Assembly (NCBI GenBank): GCA_964586785.1
Contig: CAZPHS010000028.1
Coordinates: 1-21,296 of the forward strand
Source: SZUA-584 sp041656035
GTDB taxonomy: Bacteria; Bacillota; Clostridia; Christensenellales; SZUA-584
Reading direction: 5' to 3'
DNA: 21,296 nt
Under the pieces are notes generated by a model, which was given only the letters and a program-made list of their open reading frames with translations, had not been told where the DNA came from and did not search any database. Made by a program: the position numbers and the translations under genes. Shown one piece after another: positions 1 through 8,176 of the stretch; position 1 is the stretch's first letter, and each line of letters begins with the position of its first letter.

Positions 1-912
1 TTGTTGCGGCAGGCAGGCGTTAAGGCGTATAATAAACGTATGTACCGCGTAATAGAAACCACATGTAAAACGGCGCTTCACCGGCATAATTCAAAATGGC
101 TGCCGTACAAATATGATATAAACGTATACCGCGGATGCGCTCATGGCTGTATATACTGCTACGCTCCATATTCTCACGAATATATTGGCGCCGGCAGTTT
201 TTATGACGAGGTATACGCAAAGACTAATATTGCCGATGCGCTGAAGCGGGAGCTGCCGCGTTTTAAGCGCGAAACCGTAAATATTGGAGGGGTCACCGAC
301 AGTTATCAGCCCGCGGAACGCAAGTACAAACTTATGCCCGCGGTGCTCTCATTGCTGGCGCAGTACGGTATACCGACAATTATTTGCACAAAGTCCGCGC
401 TTATACTGCGTGATATAGAGCAGCTTTACAGCGTCAGCAACGCCGGAGGATTATCAGCAGCGTTTACTATAACAACACTTGATGAAAACATCGCAAGCTT
501 AATAGAACCAAAAGCGTCTTCCGCGCGTGCGCGGATAGCGGCGGTGCGTAGTCTTCGCGATGAAGGGATTTCGTGCGGAGTTCATCTTATGCCTGTAATA
601 CCTTTTTTAACAAGCGGCGGGCACAGCCTTGAAGAAGTGTTTTGCGCAGCCAGGGATGCGGGCGCAAATTATGTTCTAACGGGCGGACTTAATCTAAAAA
701 CATCTACGAGACGCGGTTTTTTTGAAAAAATGAGCCGGTATTTTCCGTCGGAATACAGACTGGTGAATAAACTTTATTCCGACAAAGATGCGTACAATGA
801 GTATAATGCGCGGCTAAACCGTACCATAAAGAATTTAAGAGAAAAGTACAGTATGCTGGTGTATGCCATGCCTAAAGATAGACCGGCTCACGTACAGCTT
901 AAATTTTTTTAA
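1..912 (+). CDS. SPL-family radical SAM protein
   Basis: This is a radical S-adenosylmethionine enzyme of the spore photoproduct lyase-like family (COG1533 type). The cluster motif CAHGCIYC (CX3CX2C) is visible near residues 46-53, within YRGCAHGCIYCYA, a sequence characteristic of this family. It should bind a 4Fe-4S cluster and SAM in the cytoplasm. The substrate cannot be read from sequence, and most family members of about 290-300 residues are uncharacterised rather than true DNA photoproduct lyases. The reading frame is open from base 1 (TTG), so the true start may lie at TTG 1, upstream of the window, or at ATG 40. The ATG gives 290 residues beginning MYRVIETTCKTAL, which fits the usual N-terminus; only a weak AAGGCG precedes it. 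The stop overlaps the convergent small gene by 4 bases. Confidence 0.85.
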   Translation: MLRQAGVKAYNKRMYRVIETTCKTALHRHNSKWLPYKYDINVYRGCAHGCIYCYAPYSHEYIGAGSFYDEVYAKTNIADALKRELPRFKRETVNIGGVTDSYQPAERKYKLMPAVLSLLAQYGIPTIICTKSALILRDIEQLYSVSNAGGLSAAFTITTLDENIASLIEPKASSARARIAAVRSLRDEGISCGVHLMPVIPFLTSGGHSLEEVFCAARDAGANYVLTGGLNLKTSTRRGFFEKMSRYFPSEYRLVNKLYSDKDAYNEYNARLNRTIKNLREKYSMLVYAMPKDRPAHVQLKFF

Positions 913-1070
913 GCTGCCCTATTTGTTTTTTGGTACCGTATCGCCTCAAGGCGCACGGAGATATTTTTATTATCCTTATGCTCCATAATAATCAAAACAA
1001 CTGTTATTACTATAAGCAGCGCAAACGCGCCAATAACCAACGCGGCCGAAGCGGCAATTTTATCCCACAT
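909..1070 (-). CDS. small single-pass membrane protein (53 aa), unknown
   Basis: This is an open frame of 53 codons plus TAA, too short for most gene callers. It reads MWDKIAASAALVIGAF and continues into a strongly hydrophobic stretch (about residues 5-28, rich in Leu, Ile, Val, Ala). A charged tail (EHKDNKN, then RLEAIRYQKTNRAA) follows. This is the layout of a one-helix membrane peptide with a cytoplasmic basic tail. A good ribosome site (AAGGGG, about 6 bases before the ATG) supports translation. The frame overlaps the stop of the radical SAM gene by 4 bases on the opposite strand. I see no known family, and function is unknown. It lies just downstream of the chemoreceptor terminator, so it needs its own promoter; none is clear. 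Confidence 0.6.
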   Translation of the reverse strand: MWDKIAASAALVIGAFALLIVITVVLIIMEHKDNKNISVRLEAIRYQKTNRAA

Positions 1071-1154
1071 AGCAACCCCTTAATAAGAATATATGTTCAT
1101 ATTACTTTTTTCAGTGTACCCAAAAAGGGACTGCGCAAAATATTCGTCTCTGCG

Positions 1155-1185
1155 AAAAAAAGAGCCCCGTCCTGGCGGACGAGGC
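1155..1185 (-). terminator. intrinsic terminator after the chemoreceptor gene
   Basis: Read on the minus strand, a 9-bp stem (GCCTCGTCC pairing with GGACGGGGC, one G-T wobble) closes a GCCA tetraloop and is followed by TCTTTTTTT. It sits about 20 bases past the stop of the chemoreceptor gene and is a textbook rho-independent terminator. Confidence 0.85.
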
Positions 1186-1205
1186 GTTGACCGTAAAAAT
1201 GACTA

Positions 1206-3053
1206 CTAGTATTTGCCAAAATCATCATCATCGATGAAGAGATCAGATGTGTCCTCGTATTGGTCGAAATCCTCGGCCGCAAAGATATTCTCACCGTCGT
1301 AATCATCAACGCTTTCCGTTGTTTCATTGCTGTCCTCGGCAATGTCTCCGGAAGGAGCGGCGGTATCTTCTGTGTCAGTTACGGACTCGTCAAAATCCTC
1401 AGGGAAATCCTCGGGGAAGTCTTCCGGAAAATCTTCAGAAAAATCCTCGTGGAAATCTTCCGCTATATCCTTGGAGGCGGGTTTATCAGTATCGGCGGCG
1501 GCGTTTACGGCAGCGGTTTTTGCCGTATGTTTAACGGGCGCAGCCTTTTTTACCGGAACTTTTTGCGCGGCTATGTCCTTAAGGTTAAACCGTATCACCA
1601 TCTGCTGAAGCATTTGCGCTTGGCTTGAGAGTTGCTCGGCCGCGGCGGCGGTCTCCTGCGCGGAGGCGGAGTTGCTTTGTACTATCTCCGATAACTGTTC
1701 TATACCCTTGTTTATCTGCATTATAGCAGTTGCTTGCTGGTTTGAGGCGGTTGCGATGCCACCCACAAGCGTAACCGCCGTTTCGGAGCCGTCGACAATT
1801 TTACGAAGAGCGCTTGCCGTATCATCCGCGATTGCGTTACCGGCCTTAACCATATTGACGGAGTTTTCGATAAGCGTTGTGGTCTGCTCCGCGGCGGCCG
1901 CGCTACGCGCCGCAAGATTACGCACTTCCTCGGCGACAACGGCAAAGCCTTTTCCGTGTACGCCCGCGCGGGCAGCCTCAACGGCGGCATTAAGCGCAAG
2001 AATATTCGTTTGGAATGCGATATCGTCAATCACTTTTATAATCTTCGAAATATTCTCGGACGATGAGCGTATGTCGTTCATTGCCTCCTGCATCGCCGCC
2101 ATTTTGCTGTCGCCGTCCTGAGCGCTGTTTTTAACCTCAACGGACAAACTGCTTGTTTTGACGGCGTCCTCGGCGTTCTGGCGTGTTTGCGACGCAATCT
2201 GGGACGTCGAAGCAGTAAGCTGTTCTATAGAGGTTGCCTGTTCGGTAGCGCCGTGGGATATTATCTGGCTGGTGCCTGAAACCTGCTGAGCGCCCGCGGC
2301 CACTTGTTTCGCGGCCATAAGAAAATCGGACAGCAACGAGTTAAAGGAAGATATTATGCTGTTGATTGAATTTTTAAGAATTACGAAGTCTCCGCGGTAT
2401 TCTGATGTAATCTCCGCGGTAAGATCACCTTGCGCAACAAGGGAGAGCACGTCTGATATTTCGCTTACATAACCGTGGATGGTGGCGACGGTATCATTAA
2501 GAGCATTTTTTATGCTTGCATGGTCTCCAAAATAATTGCCGGTAATATTGGCCTTAAGGTTGCCCTTCTGGAACTCATTAATAATTACTGCAACAGTCTC
2601 GTCGATAGGTGCGATGTAGGCATCAAGCGATTTATTAAAACTGTTAATTATGTCTTGGAATACGCCCTTATGCTTTGTTGTGTCGGCACGGGTTGACAAC
2701 ATACCCGAAGATCCCGCTTTCACCAAAGCGTCAACATCATCTACCATACGTTTTAAAGACGCGTCTATTGAGTTGACATTATTAGCGATATTTTTAAAGT
2801 CACCGCTGAACCTTCCGGTTTCAAGAACAGTAACCTTTTCACCTTTCGCAAGCATATCAAGCTGGCTGGAAGTGCGCTTTATCATTTTTCCGACAGATCT
2901 GCTTAAAAGCACCCCTAACGCCAGTGATATCAAAGCGCTTATTATGATTAGCGTTGAGTCACCGATGAAACCCACAATAACGAAAATTATAATGACAAGC
3001 AAAAAAGCCAATATAATTTTACGACCGGTATTAAGATCTCTTAATCTCGACAT
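1206..3053 (-). CDS. methyl-accepting chemotaxis protein without external sensor domain
   Basis: A 615-residue transducer. Two transmembrane helices (about 12-30 and 34-52) are separated by only a few residues, so there is no extracytoplasmic ligand domain. HAMP-like segments follow (about 52-250), then a long coiled coil. The conserved signalling tip reads DDIAFQTNILALNAAVEAAR, continuing to GKGFAVVAEEVRNLA, near residues 341-375. This tip binds CheW and CheA in the family. The C-terminus (about 505-615) is unusual: a basic Ala/Lys/Val linker, then six EDF-type repeats and a very acidic tail ending DDDDFGKY. A perfect AGGAGG lies 8 bases before the ATG. It is probably monocistronic, with a terminator downstream. 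It may sense cytoplasmic or membrane signals. No che genes are in the window. Confidence 0.92.
   Translation of the reverse strand: MSRLRDLNTGRKIILAFLLVIIIFVIVGFIGDSTLIIISALISLALGVLLSRSVGKMIKRTSSQLDMLAKGEKVTVLETGRFSGDFKNIANNVNSIDASLKRMVDDVDALVKAGSSGMLSTRADTTKHKGVFQDIINSFNKSLDAYIAPIDETVAVIINEFQKGNLKANITGNYFGDHASIKNALNDTVATIHGYVSEISDVLSLVAQGDLTAEITSEYRGDFVILKNSINSIISSFNSLLSDFLMAAKQVAAGAQQVSGTSQIISHGATEQATSIEQLTASTSQIASQTRQNAEDAVKTSSLSVEVKNSAQDGDSKMAAMQEAMNDIRSSSENISKIIKVIDDIAFQTNILALNAAVEAARAGVHGKGFAVVAEEVRNLAARSAAAAEQTTTLIENSVNMVKAGNAIADDTASALRKIVDGSETAVTLVGGIATASNQQATAIMQINKGIEQLSEIVQSNSASAQETAAAAEQLSSQAQMLQQMVIRFNLKDIAAQKVPVKKAAPVKHTAKTAAVNAAADTDKPASKDIAEDFHEDFSEDFPEDFPEDFPEDFDESVTDTEDTAAPSGDIAEDSNETTESVDDYDGENIFAAEDFDQYEDTSDLFIDDDDFGKY
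1391..1462 (-). repeat. 12-bp tandem repeat coding for EDF-x units
   Basis: Six near-identical 12-base units encode EDFHEDFSEDFPEDFPEDFPEDFD in the acidic tail of the chemoreceptor (residues about 531-554). The units differ by one to four bases, mostly at third codon positions. This is what an expanded in-frame repeat under protein-level constraint would look like. Confidence 0.85.
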
Positions 3054-3220
3054 TTTATCCTCCTATATATGATGCAGTATTTTTGTTATTAAGGCTTAGA
3101 AACCGTTATATACTTTATCGTCAAAAAAAATCAAATTGAAACGGGAAAATTGCATATTATCCGAAAAAACATTATTTTTTATTACTTTTGGCGCAATATA
3201 GTATACTTATTTGATAATAT

Positions 3221-3275
3221 AAAAAAACCTTATGGTTTTCGGGCTTATAATCGCCATTAAAAACCATTAAGGTTT
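3221..3275 (-). terminator. intrinsic terminator after glnA
   Basis: On the minus strand, AAACCTTAATGGTTTT pairs with AAAACCATAAGGTTT (one bulged A) around a loop of about 20 bases, then runs into TTTTTTT. It lies about 35 bases beyond the glnA stop. The remainder of the gap 3054-3310 holds the ribosome site and an AT-rich leader of the chemoreceptor gene. I could not pick a convincing promoter there: a TTGACG hexamer is present, but no good -10 lies at proper spacing. Confidence 0.75.
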
Positions 3276-3310
3276 ATAACAAATATTAAGGGTAAGATTT
3301 AATGCTTTAA

Positions 3311-4645
3311 TTAATATTTTGTGAGGTACTGCTTTATCTCCCACGGATGAACGGTCTTTTGGTAGCAATCCCACTCTTTCGCTTTCGATTCGTAAAAGGT
3401 ATTGAATATATGCTCTCCCAATGTAGCTTTCACCAAGTCGCTTTTACGGTATTCCATAAGCGCGTCATACAAGCTGGCGGGCAGGCTTGATATTCCAAGC
3501 GCGGATTTTTCATCGTCGGTCATACGATAAATATTTTTGTTTACGGCAGGGGGCGGCGCCAAATTGTTTTTTATGCCGTCAAGACCGGCAGCCAAAAGCA
3601 GGGCAATTGTAAGATACGGGTTGCATGTGGGGTCCGGGCTGCGGACTTCTATTCGTGTTCCGGAGCCCCTTGAAACCGGTATACGAATGAGGGGGCTTCT
3701 GTTTTTACCTGACCAGGCGACATAGCACGGCGCTTCATAGCCGGGCACAAGGCGCTTGTATGAATTGACGGTCGGGTTGGAGACGGCCACAATAGACTTT
3801 ATATGCTTCATTACTCCCGCGATGTAGTTATACGCGACGGCTGACAGTTCAAGCTCGCCGTTCTTATCATAGAACGCGTTGCCCCCGTTTGTGTGTAACG
3901 AAAGATTTGTGTGCATTCCGCTGCCGCATATGCCGTATATGGGCTTTGGCATAAATGTCGCGTACAGCCCATGCTGCGAAGCGATGCTTTTAACGACTAT
4001 CTTAAAGGTCATAATATTATCGGCGGCCAAAAGCGCGTCGCCGTATTTAAAATCTATTTCATGCTGTCCCTCGGCAACCTCGTGATGAGACGTTTCTATT
4101 TCGAAACCCATCTCCTCAAGAGCAAGACATATATCACGTCGCGCGTCCTCGCCCTTGTCAATGGGAGCGAGATCAAAATATCCGCCCTCGTCTTGTGTGA
4201 TTGTCGTCGGTTTGCCCTCCGAATCGGTATGGAAAAGGAAAAACTCACATTCGGGGCCGACATTTATCGAATAGCCTAAGTCCGCCGTTTGCTTAAGCAT
4301 TTTTTTAAGCACATTGCGCGGGCACCCCTGATAAGGAATTCTGTCCGCCGTATAAACATCGCATATAAGACGGGCGACTTTGCCGGGACGCGGCCGCCAG
4401 GGGAAAACAGTAAAAGTATCCGGGTCAGGCAGCAAAAGCATATCCGATTCTTCAATGCGCGCAAAACCGTCTATGGAAGAGCCGTCGAACATGCAGCCGT
4501 GCTTTAGAACCCTCTCTAATTGTTTTGTGGTAATCGAAACATTCTTAAGTATGCCGAACACGTCGGTGAACTGGAGCCTTATAAACTTGACATCGTTTTG
4601 CTCAATCAATTTTAAGATATCTTCATTTGTATATTTAGCCGCCAT
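3311..4645 (-). CDS. glnA: glutamine synthetase type I (GSI-alpha like)
   Basis: This enzyme makes glutamine from glutamate, ammonia and ATP in the cytoplasm, the entry point for nitrogen assimilation. The protein has 444 residues, the usual length of the Firmicute GSI-alpha class. Family signatures are present in order: DVFGILKNV in the N-terminal beta-grasp, NVGPECEFFLF, EVAEGQHEIDFKYGDALLAAD (metal and substrate site), GSGMHTNLSL, and NPTVNSYKRLVPGYEAPCYV. RIEVRSPDPTCNPYL follows, and the C-terminus (EWDCYQKTVHPWEIKQY) is Bacillus-like. The NIYRMTDDE segment lacks the adenylylation-type Tyr context of GSI-beta, so feedback control is expected instead. I chose the ATG at 4645 over a longer frame because the family begins MAxxYTxEDILKLI, and because the promoter lies just upstream of it. 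It is monocistronic, with its own promoter and terminator. Confidence 0.96.
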   Translation of the reverse strand: MAAKYTNEDILKLIEQNDVKFIRLQFTDVFGILKNVSITTKQLERVLKHGCMFDGSSIDGFARIEESDMLLLPDPDTFTVFPWRPRPGKVARLICDVYTADRIPYQGCPRNVLKKMLKQTADLGYSINVGPECEFFLFHTDSEGKPTTITQDEGGYFDLAPIDKGEDARRDICLALEEMGFEIETSHHEVAEGQHEIDFKYGDALLAADNIMTFKIVVKSIASQHGLYATFMPKPIYGICGSGMHTNLSLHTNGGNAFYDKNGELELSAVAYNYIAGVMKHIKSIVAVSNPTVNSYKRLVPGYEAPCYVAWSGKNRSPLIRIPVSRGSGTRIEVRSPDPTCNPYLTIALLLAAGLDGIKNNLAPPPAVNKNIYRMTDDEKSALGISSLPASLYDALMEYRKSDLVKATLGEHIFNTFYESKAKEWDCYQKTVHPWEIKQYLTKY

Positions 4646-4675
4646 ATTTACCACACCCCTTTGTTTATAAAATAC

Positions 4676-4704
4676 ATTATAAATGGTTTGCACATCAATA
4701 GCAA
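4676..4704 (-). promoter_or_regulatory. sigma-A promoter of glnA
   Basis: On the minus strand, TTGCTA, a 17-base spacer and a perfect TATAAT lie about 30 bases upstream of the glnA start. No GlnR/TnrA-type palindrome was obvious beside it. Confidence 0.7.
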
Positions 4705-4784
4705 TTTTATATTGCGTTAAACATTTGGATATAATAACAACCGGCGGCAAAACCCGCGTATCTGTTGAACAAAACATTAATTAC

Positions 4785-4815
4785 TTGCACGTTTTTTAAG
4801 CATTTATGTTATAAT
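4785..4815 (+). promoter_or_regulatory. extended -10 promoter of the PBP2-min block
   Basis: TTGCAC is followed by 19 bases and a perfect TATAAT (4810-4815) preceded by TGT, an extended -10 element that tolerates the long spacer. The predicted transcript starts about 30 bases before the PBP start codon. It is divergent from the glnA promoter. Confidence 0.7.
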
Positions 4816-4854
4816 GCAAATACGGTGGCGGGAGTTTGTTATCGGGAGTGAACA

Positions 4855-7362
4855 ATGAAATATAATTTCAAGAGCCGTTTTTTTGCATATGGCGCTGTCA
4901 CGGCGGCGCTTTTTATCGTTCTTCTTGTTCAGATGATTCAGCTTATGATAGTTAAGGGCGAAGAATACGCGAGTAAAGTTACCGCGCTTACGGAGCGCAG
5001 AATAACAATATCCGGCGCCAGAGGCAGCATATTAGACCGTAACGGTCTTCCGCTTGCTTACGACCAAAAAGCGTTCAACGTTCAGTTTTATCGCGATCCT
5101 ACAAAAAACACCGAGACCGACAGGGCATTGTACACGGAAATAATAATAAACGCCATAGAGATTATAGAAAATAACGGCGGTAAAACCGTCGACACATTCG
5201 TCATTCAATACGATGAGACAAAAGATGAGTACTATTTTGATTTTGGAATCACAAACGAGGAGAATAAAGCTAAACGCGAAAAAAAATGGCGCGCCGATAT
5301 GTATGTGGGCGATAAACGCTCTCCTGAAGAAATTTACCTTTTTTTGAGAAACAGGTATCAGATACCGGCTGAAATGAGTTATACGCAGGTCAGAAAGGTG
5401 CTTTCTATCTGGCAGGATGTACAGCTAAACACATGGCTGGCGTATAAGCCCGTCGATATAGCATACGATGTCAGCATACAGACAGTCGCCGAGATAAGCA
5501 CTTTTGCCGCGGAGCTTACGGGCATGAGCGTGGAGGACAGCACGGTGCGTATTTACCCGCGCGCGAATGTCGCGGCGCACACCATAGGCTATCTTGGCCG
5601 TATAACCGAAAAAGGATGGGGCACGGATAAAGAACCGGGTATATATCAGCAGCGCGGCTACAGCGTGGACGACCTTATAGGCGTTGAAGGCATCGAACAG
5701 TCTATGGAGGAATACCTGACGGGCAACAATTCCGAGCGGCAGGGCGTTAAAGTGGTTGAGGTTGACAAGAATTCCGTTGTTCACAATATACTTTCGGCGA
5801 CAGAGCCAAAACAGGGGCATAATGTGATGCTGACAATTGATATACCGCTTCAGCTTGCGCTTGAGGAATCGCTTGCTAGGAATATTCCGGAGATTAATAA
5901 AGAACAGATAAATCTGTACGAAAGCAAAAAAAGCAAGGAGTACAAGAACATTAAAGACATAAGCGAGCTTCGGCTTGCGGAATCCGGCGCGGCGGTTGTT
6001 CTTGACGTTCATACAGGCGATGTTTTGGCTATGGGCAGCTACCCAAGCTATGATTTAAACTTGTTTGTGGGCGGTATAAACTCTAAGGATTATGAGCTGC
6101 TGAAGAACGATCCCTCGGCGCCGCTGTTTAATAAGGCGGTATCGAGCCGCGCCACGCCCGGATCGATTTTTAAAATGGTTACCGGAATGGGCGGGCTGAT
6201 GGAAAATGTAATTACGCTTGAGACAAGGATTGACGATAAAAGCCCGTTTGATAAATACGTACGTTACGGAAAAGCGCCAAGGTGCTGGCAGAAAAACACA
6301 TCAAAGCACGCGAATCAGACAATAGTTGAAGGGCTGCAGAACAGCTGCAACTACTTTTTCTTTACGGTTGCCGACGGGCTCGGCATGAGCACGCTCGAAA
6401 AATGGGGCAAGGAATTCGGGCTGGCTTCTTCCACAGGAATAGAACTTTCAAGCGAGGCAATAGGACAGATAGGCAGCCAGCAGATACTTTTTGATTCCGA
6501 GAAGGAAATTGACAAACAGGCCACTTCCATACCGATACTCGTACAAAGGCGCATAAAAGAAATAATAAAAAAGATTGAGGAATCGCGGGATGTTGAATAC
6601 GATGAGGACGTTATTCAAAAAACATCTGAAGAGCTTGTATATCTCGCGGGCATAGAATGGAAGCCTGACGAGAGCGACAGAGGCATATTGAAGGATAAAG
6701 ACGGTCTTTCCATGGGAGACCATGTGCGAAGCGTTTTAGCGGATAATCTGCGTATATCCGAAAAAATATCCCGCGCCAACGGATGGGACAGGGATATTAC
6801 GGACTATATTGACGAACTGCGGTGGACCCCGATAATGACAATAACCTCCGGCATGGGGCAAGGTTATATACAGATAACGCCCATAGCGGTTGCCAGGTAC
6901 GTTGCGGCGCTTGTAAACGGCGGGACGGTATACGAGACCCATGTTGTAGGCAAGGTGGTAAATCACGACGGCTCCGTTGTTATGGAAAAGCAACCCGTGG
7001 TTTTCAATAAGATTGACGCTCCCAAAGAATACTTTGACGCCATAAAGCTTGGAATGCAAAAGGTTGTATCCGGAGAGGACGGCACCGCAACGAAATATTT
7101 TGACGGTTTTAAATACAGAAATGAAATCGGCGGAAAGACGGGTACCGCGCAGGTTTCAACAATAGACCTTGAAAACAACAGTTGGTTTGTATGTTTCGCT
7201 CCATATGAAGAGCCCGAAATAGTTGTGGTCGTATATGTTCCGCACGGTTACGCGGGCGGAATGTCCATAGCTGTGGCGCGCGATATAGTCGGCTATTATC
7301 TCGACAGGAAACTGGTCGTCGCCGAGCAGACGATTCCCCAGGCGGGAACGCTCGCTCAATAG
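4855..7362 (+). CDS. mrdA: class B penicillin-binding protein 2 (transpeptidase)
   Basis: A monofunctional D,D-transpeptidase that cross-links peptidoglycan outside the membrane, probably in cell elongation. It has 835 residues with one N-terminal membrane helix (about 10-30). The pedestal/dimerisation region starts at RGSILDRNGLPLAYD. The transpeptidase domain shows all three catalytic motifs: SxxK at S437-K440 (TPGSIFK), SxN at S497-N499 (SCN) and KTGT at K761-T764. No PASTA domain is seen. An extra charged segment of roughly 110 residues (about 540-655) lies between SxN and the GMGQGYIQITP strand. GGGAGTG precedes the ATG. The minCDE neighbours match the clostridial mreBCD-mrdA-minCDE order, which favours MrdA over the sporulation paralogue SpoVD, though SpoVD cannot be excluded. 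mreBCD are not in the window. Confidence 0.9.
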   Translation: MKYNFKSRFFAYGAVTAALFIVLLVQMIQLMIVKGEEYASKVTALTERRITISGARGSILDRNGLPLAYDQKAFNVQFYRDPTKNTETDRALYTEIIINAIEIIENNGGKTVDTFVIQYDETKDEYYFDFGITNEENKAKREKKWRADMYVGDKRSPEEIYLFLRNRYQIPAEMSYTQVRKVLSIWQDVQLNTWLAYKPVDIAYDVSIQTVAEISTFAAELTGMSVEDSTVRIYPRANVAAHTIGYLGRITEKGWGTDKEPGIYQQRGYSVDDLIGVEGIEQSMEEYLTGNNSERQGVKVVEVDKNSVVHNILSATEPKQGHNVMLTIDIPLQLALEESLARNIPEINKEQINLYESKKSKEYKNIKDISELRLAESGAAVVLDVHTGDVLAMGSYPSYDLNLFVGGINSKDYELLKNDPSAPLFNKAVSSRATPGSIFKMVTGMGGLMENVITLETRIDDKSPFDKYVRYGKAPRCWQKNTSKHANQTIVEGLQNSCNYFFFTVADGLGMSTLEKWGKEFGLASSTGIELSSEAIGQIGSQQILFDSEKEIDKQATSIPILVQRRIKEIIKKIEESRDVEYDEDVIQKTSEELVYLAGIEWKPDESDRGILKDKDGLSMGDHVRSVLADNLRISEKISRANGWDRDITDYIDELRWTPIMTITSGMGQGYIQITPIAVARYVAALVNGGTVYETHVVGKVVNHDGSVVMEKQPVVFNKIDAPKEYFDAIKLGMQKVVSGEDGTATKYFDGFKYRNEIGGKTGTAQVSTIDLENNSWFVCFAPYEEPEIVVVVYVPHGYAGGMSIAVARDIVGYYLDRKLVVAEQTIPQAGTLAQ

Positions 7363-7466
7363 CGGGCGATTAATATATAACGCCGCTTATAAAAAATCGC
7401 GTCAGGCAGGAAAAAGAGCCGTGTTTATCGAATCATGTTTGCTATGAAGTTTTTTGTGAGGAAATT

Positions 7467-8141
7467 ATGGCGGTAACAATAAAAGGAAAATCGGGCGGCG
7501 TTTTGCAGGTCGCCATAAAGTCGTCCGCTTCGTATAACAATATTAAGCTTGCCATAAGCGAAAAGATGTCCCGTCACAGGCATTTCTTTGAGGGAGCCGA
7601 CCCTAAGGTTGTGGTAAGCGGAAAAAGTTTTTCTGTCGCGCAAAAAAATGAGCTGCTGCGGCTTTTTAAAATGGATTACGGCATAACAAACGTTGTTTTT
7701 GACGACGAGATGGAACAGCGTTTTGAAGAAGCAAAAAAAGCTGAGCATAAAGATATGCCGCCAAACGACGCGCGGCGAATTACTCTCGTATCTGATTGTT
7801 TCGCGGCAAAGAGCGTTTTTGTGGCGCATACCCTGCGCGGCGGGCAGCGGATAGAGTGCGAGGGAGACGTTGTGGTGTTAGGAGACGTAAACGACGGAGC
7901 CGAAATTATAGCCGGAGGCAGCATAGCGGTTATGGGCACGCTGCGGGGGCTTGCCCATGCCGGCGCGACGGGGCGAGACGATGTTGTGGTCGCGGCGAAT
8001 TGCCTTGTGCCCAAACAATTGCGAATCAGCGGCAGAATCGCCGTGTTTCCGGCGGAGCAGAAAGGCGAGGTTCCGGAGATTGCCGAATATAAAAAAGAAA
8101 GTATCGTGATTCGTCCATTAAAACCGCAGAAACGAACATAG
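7467..8141 (+). CDS. minC: septum site-determining protein MinC
   Basis: MinC inhibits FtsZ polymerisation and keeps the division septum away from the poles; it is recruited to the membrane by MinD. The protein has 224 residues. The N-terminal domain (about 1-95) reads VTIKGKSGGVLQVAI and later VVVSGKSFSVAQKNEL, as in Firmicute MinC. The C-terminal right-handed beta-helix (about 108-205) shows the repeating GDVVVLGDVNDGAEIIAGGS and VMGTLRGLAHAGA pattern. It starts at an ATG with AGGAAAT upstream, 104 bases after the PBP gene with no terminator between. Those 104 bases show no other feature. It is likely cotranscribed with minD and minE. Confidence 0.95.
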   Translation: MAVTIKGKSGGVLQVAIKSSASYNNIKLAISEKMSRHRHFFEGADPKVVVSGKSFSVAQKNELLRLFKMDYGITNVVFDDEMEQRFEEAKKAEHKDMPPNDARRITLVSDCFAAKSVFVAHTLRGGQRIECEGDVVVLGDVNDGAEIIAGGSIAVMGTLRGLAHAGATGRDDVVVAANCLVPKQLRISGRIAVFPAEQKGEVPEIAEYKKESIVIRPLKPQKRT

Positions 8142-8176
8142 CGGGAGAACGCGATAAATAATTGGAGGACAAGTAT

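Noticed and set aside
930..1190. 86-codon plus-strand frame after the radical SAM gene
   Set aside because: It has no ribosome site, a basic low-complexity translation, and it overlaps the better-supported minus-strand small membrane gene and the terminator.
3067..3180. Sigma-D (SigD) flagellar/chemotaxis promoter for the chemoreceptor
   Set aside because: A TAAA followed by CGGATAAT at roughly the right spacing is present, but the -10 part matches the CCGATAT consensus poorly. I could not decide between it and sigma-A.
4646..4777. 44-codon extension of glnA
   Set aside because: It crosses the glnA promoter and does not match the conserved glutamine synthetase N-terminus.
5425..6012. 195-codon minus-strand frame inside the PBP gene
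   Set aside because: Antisense shadow of a well-defined transpeptidase; no ribosome site and no recognisable domain.
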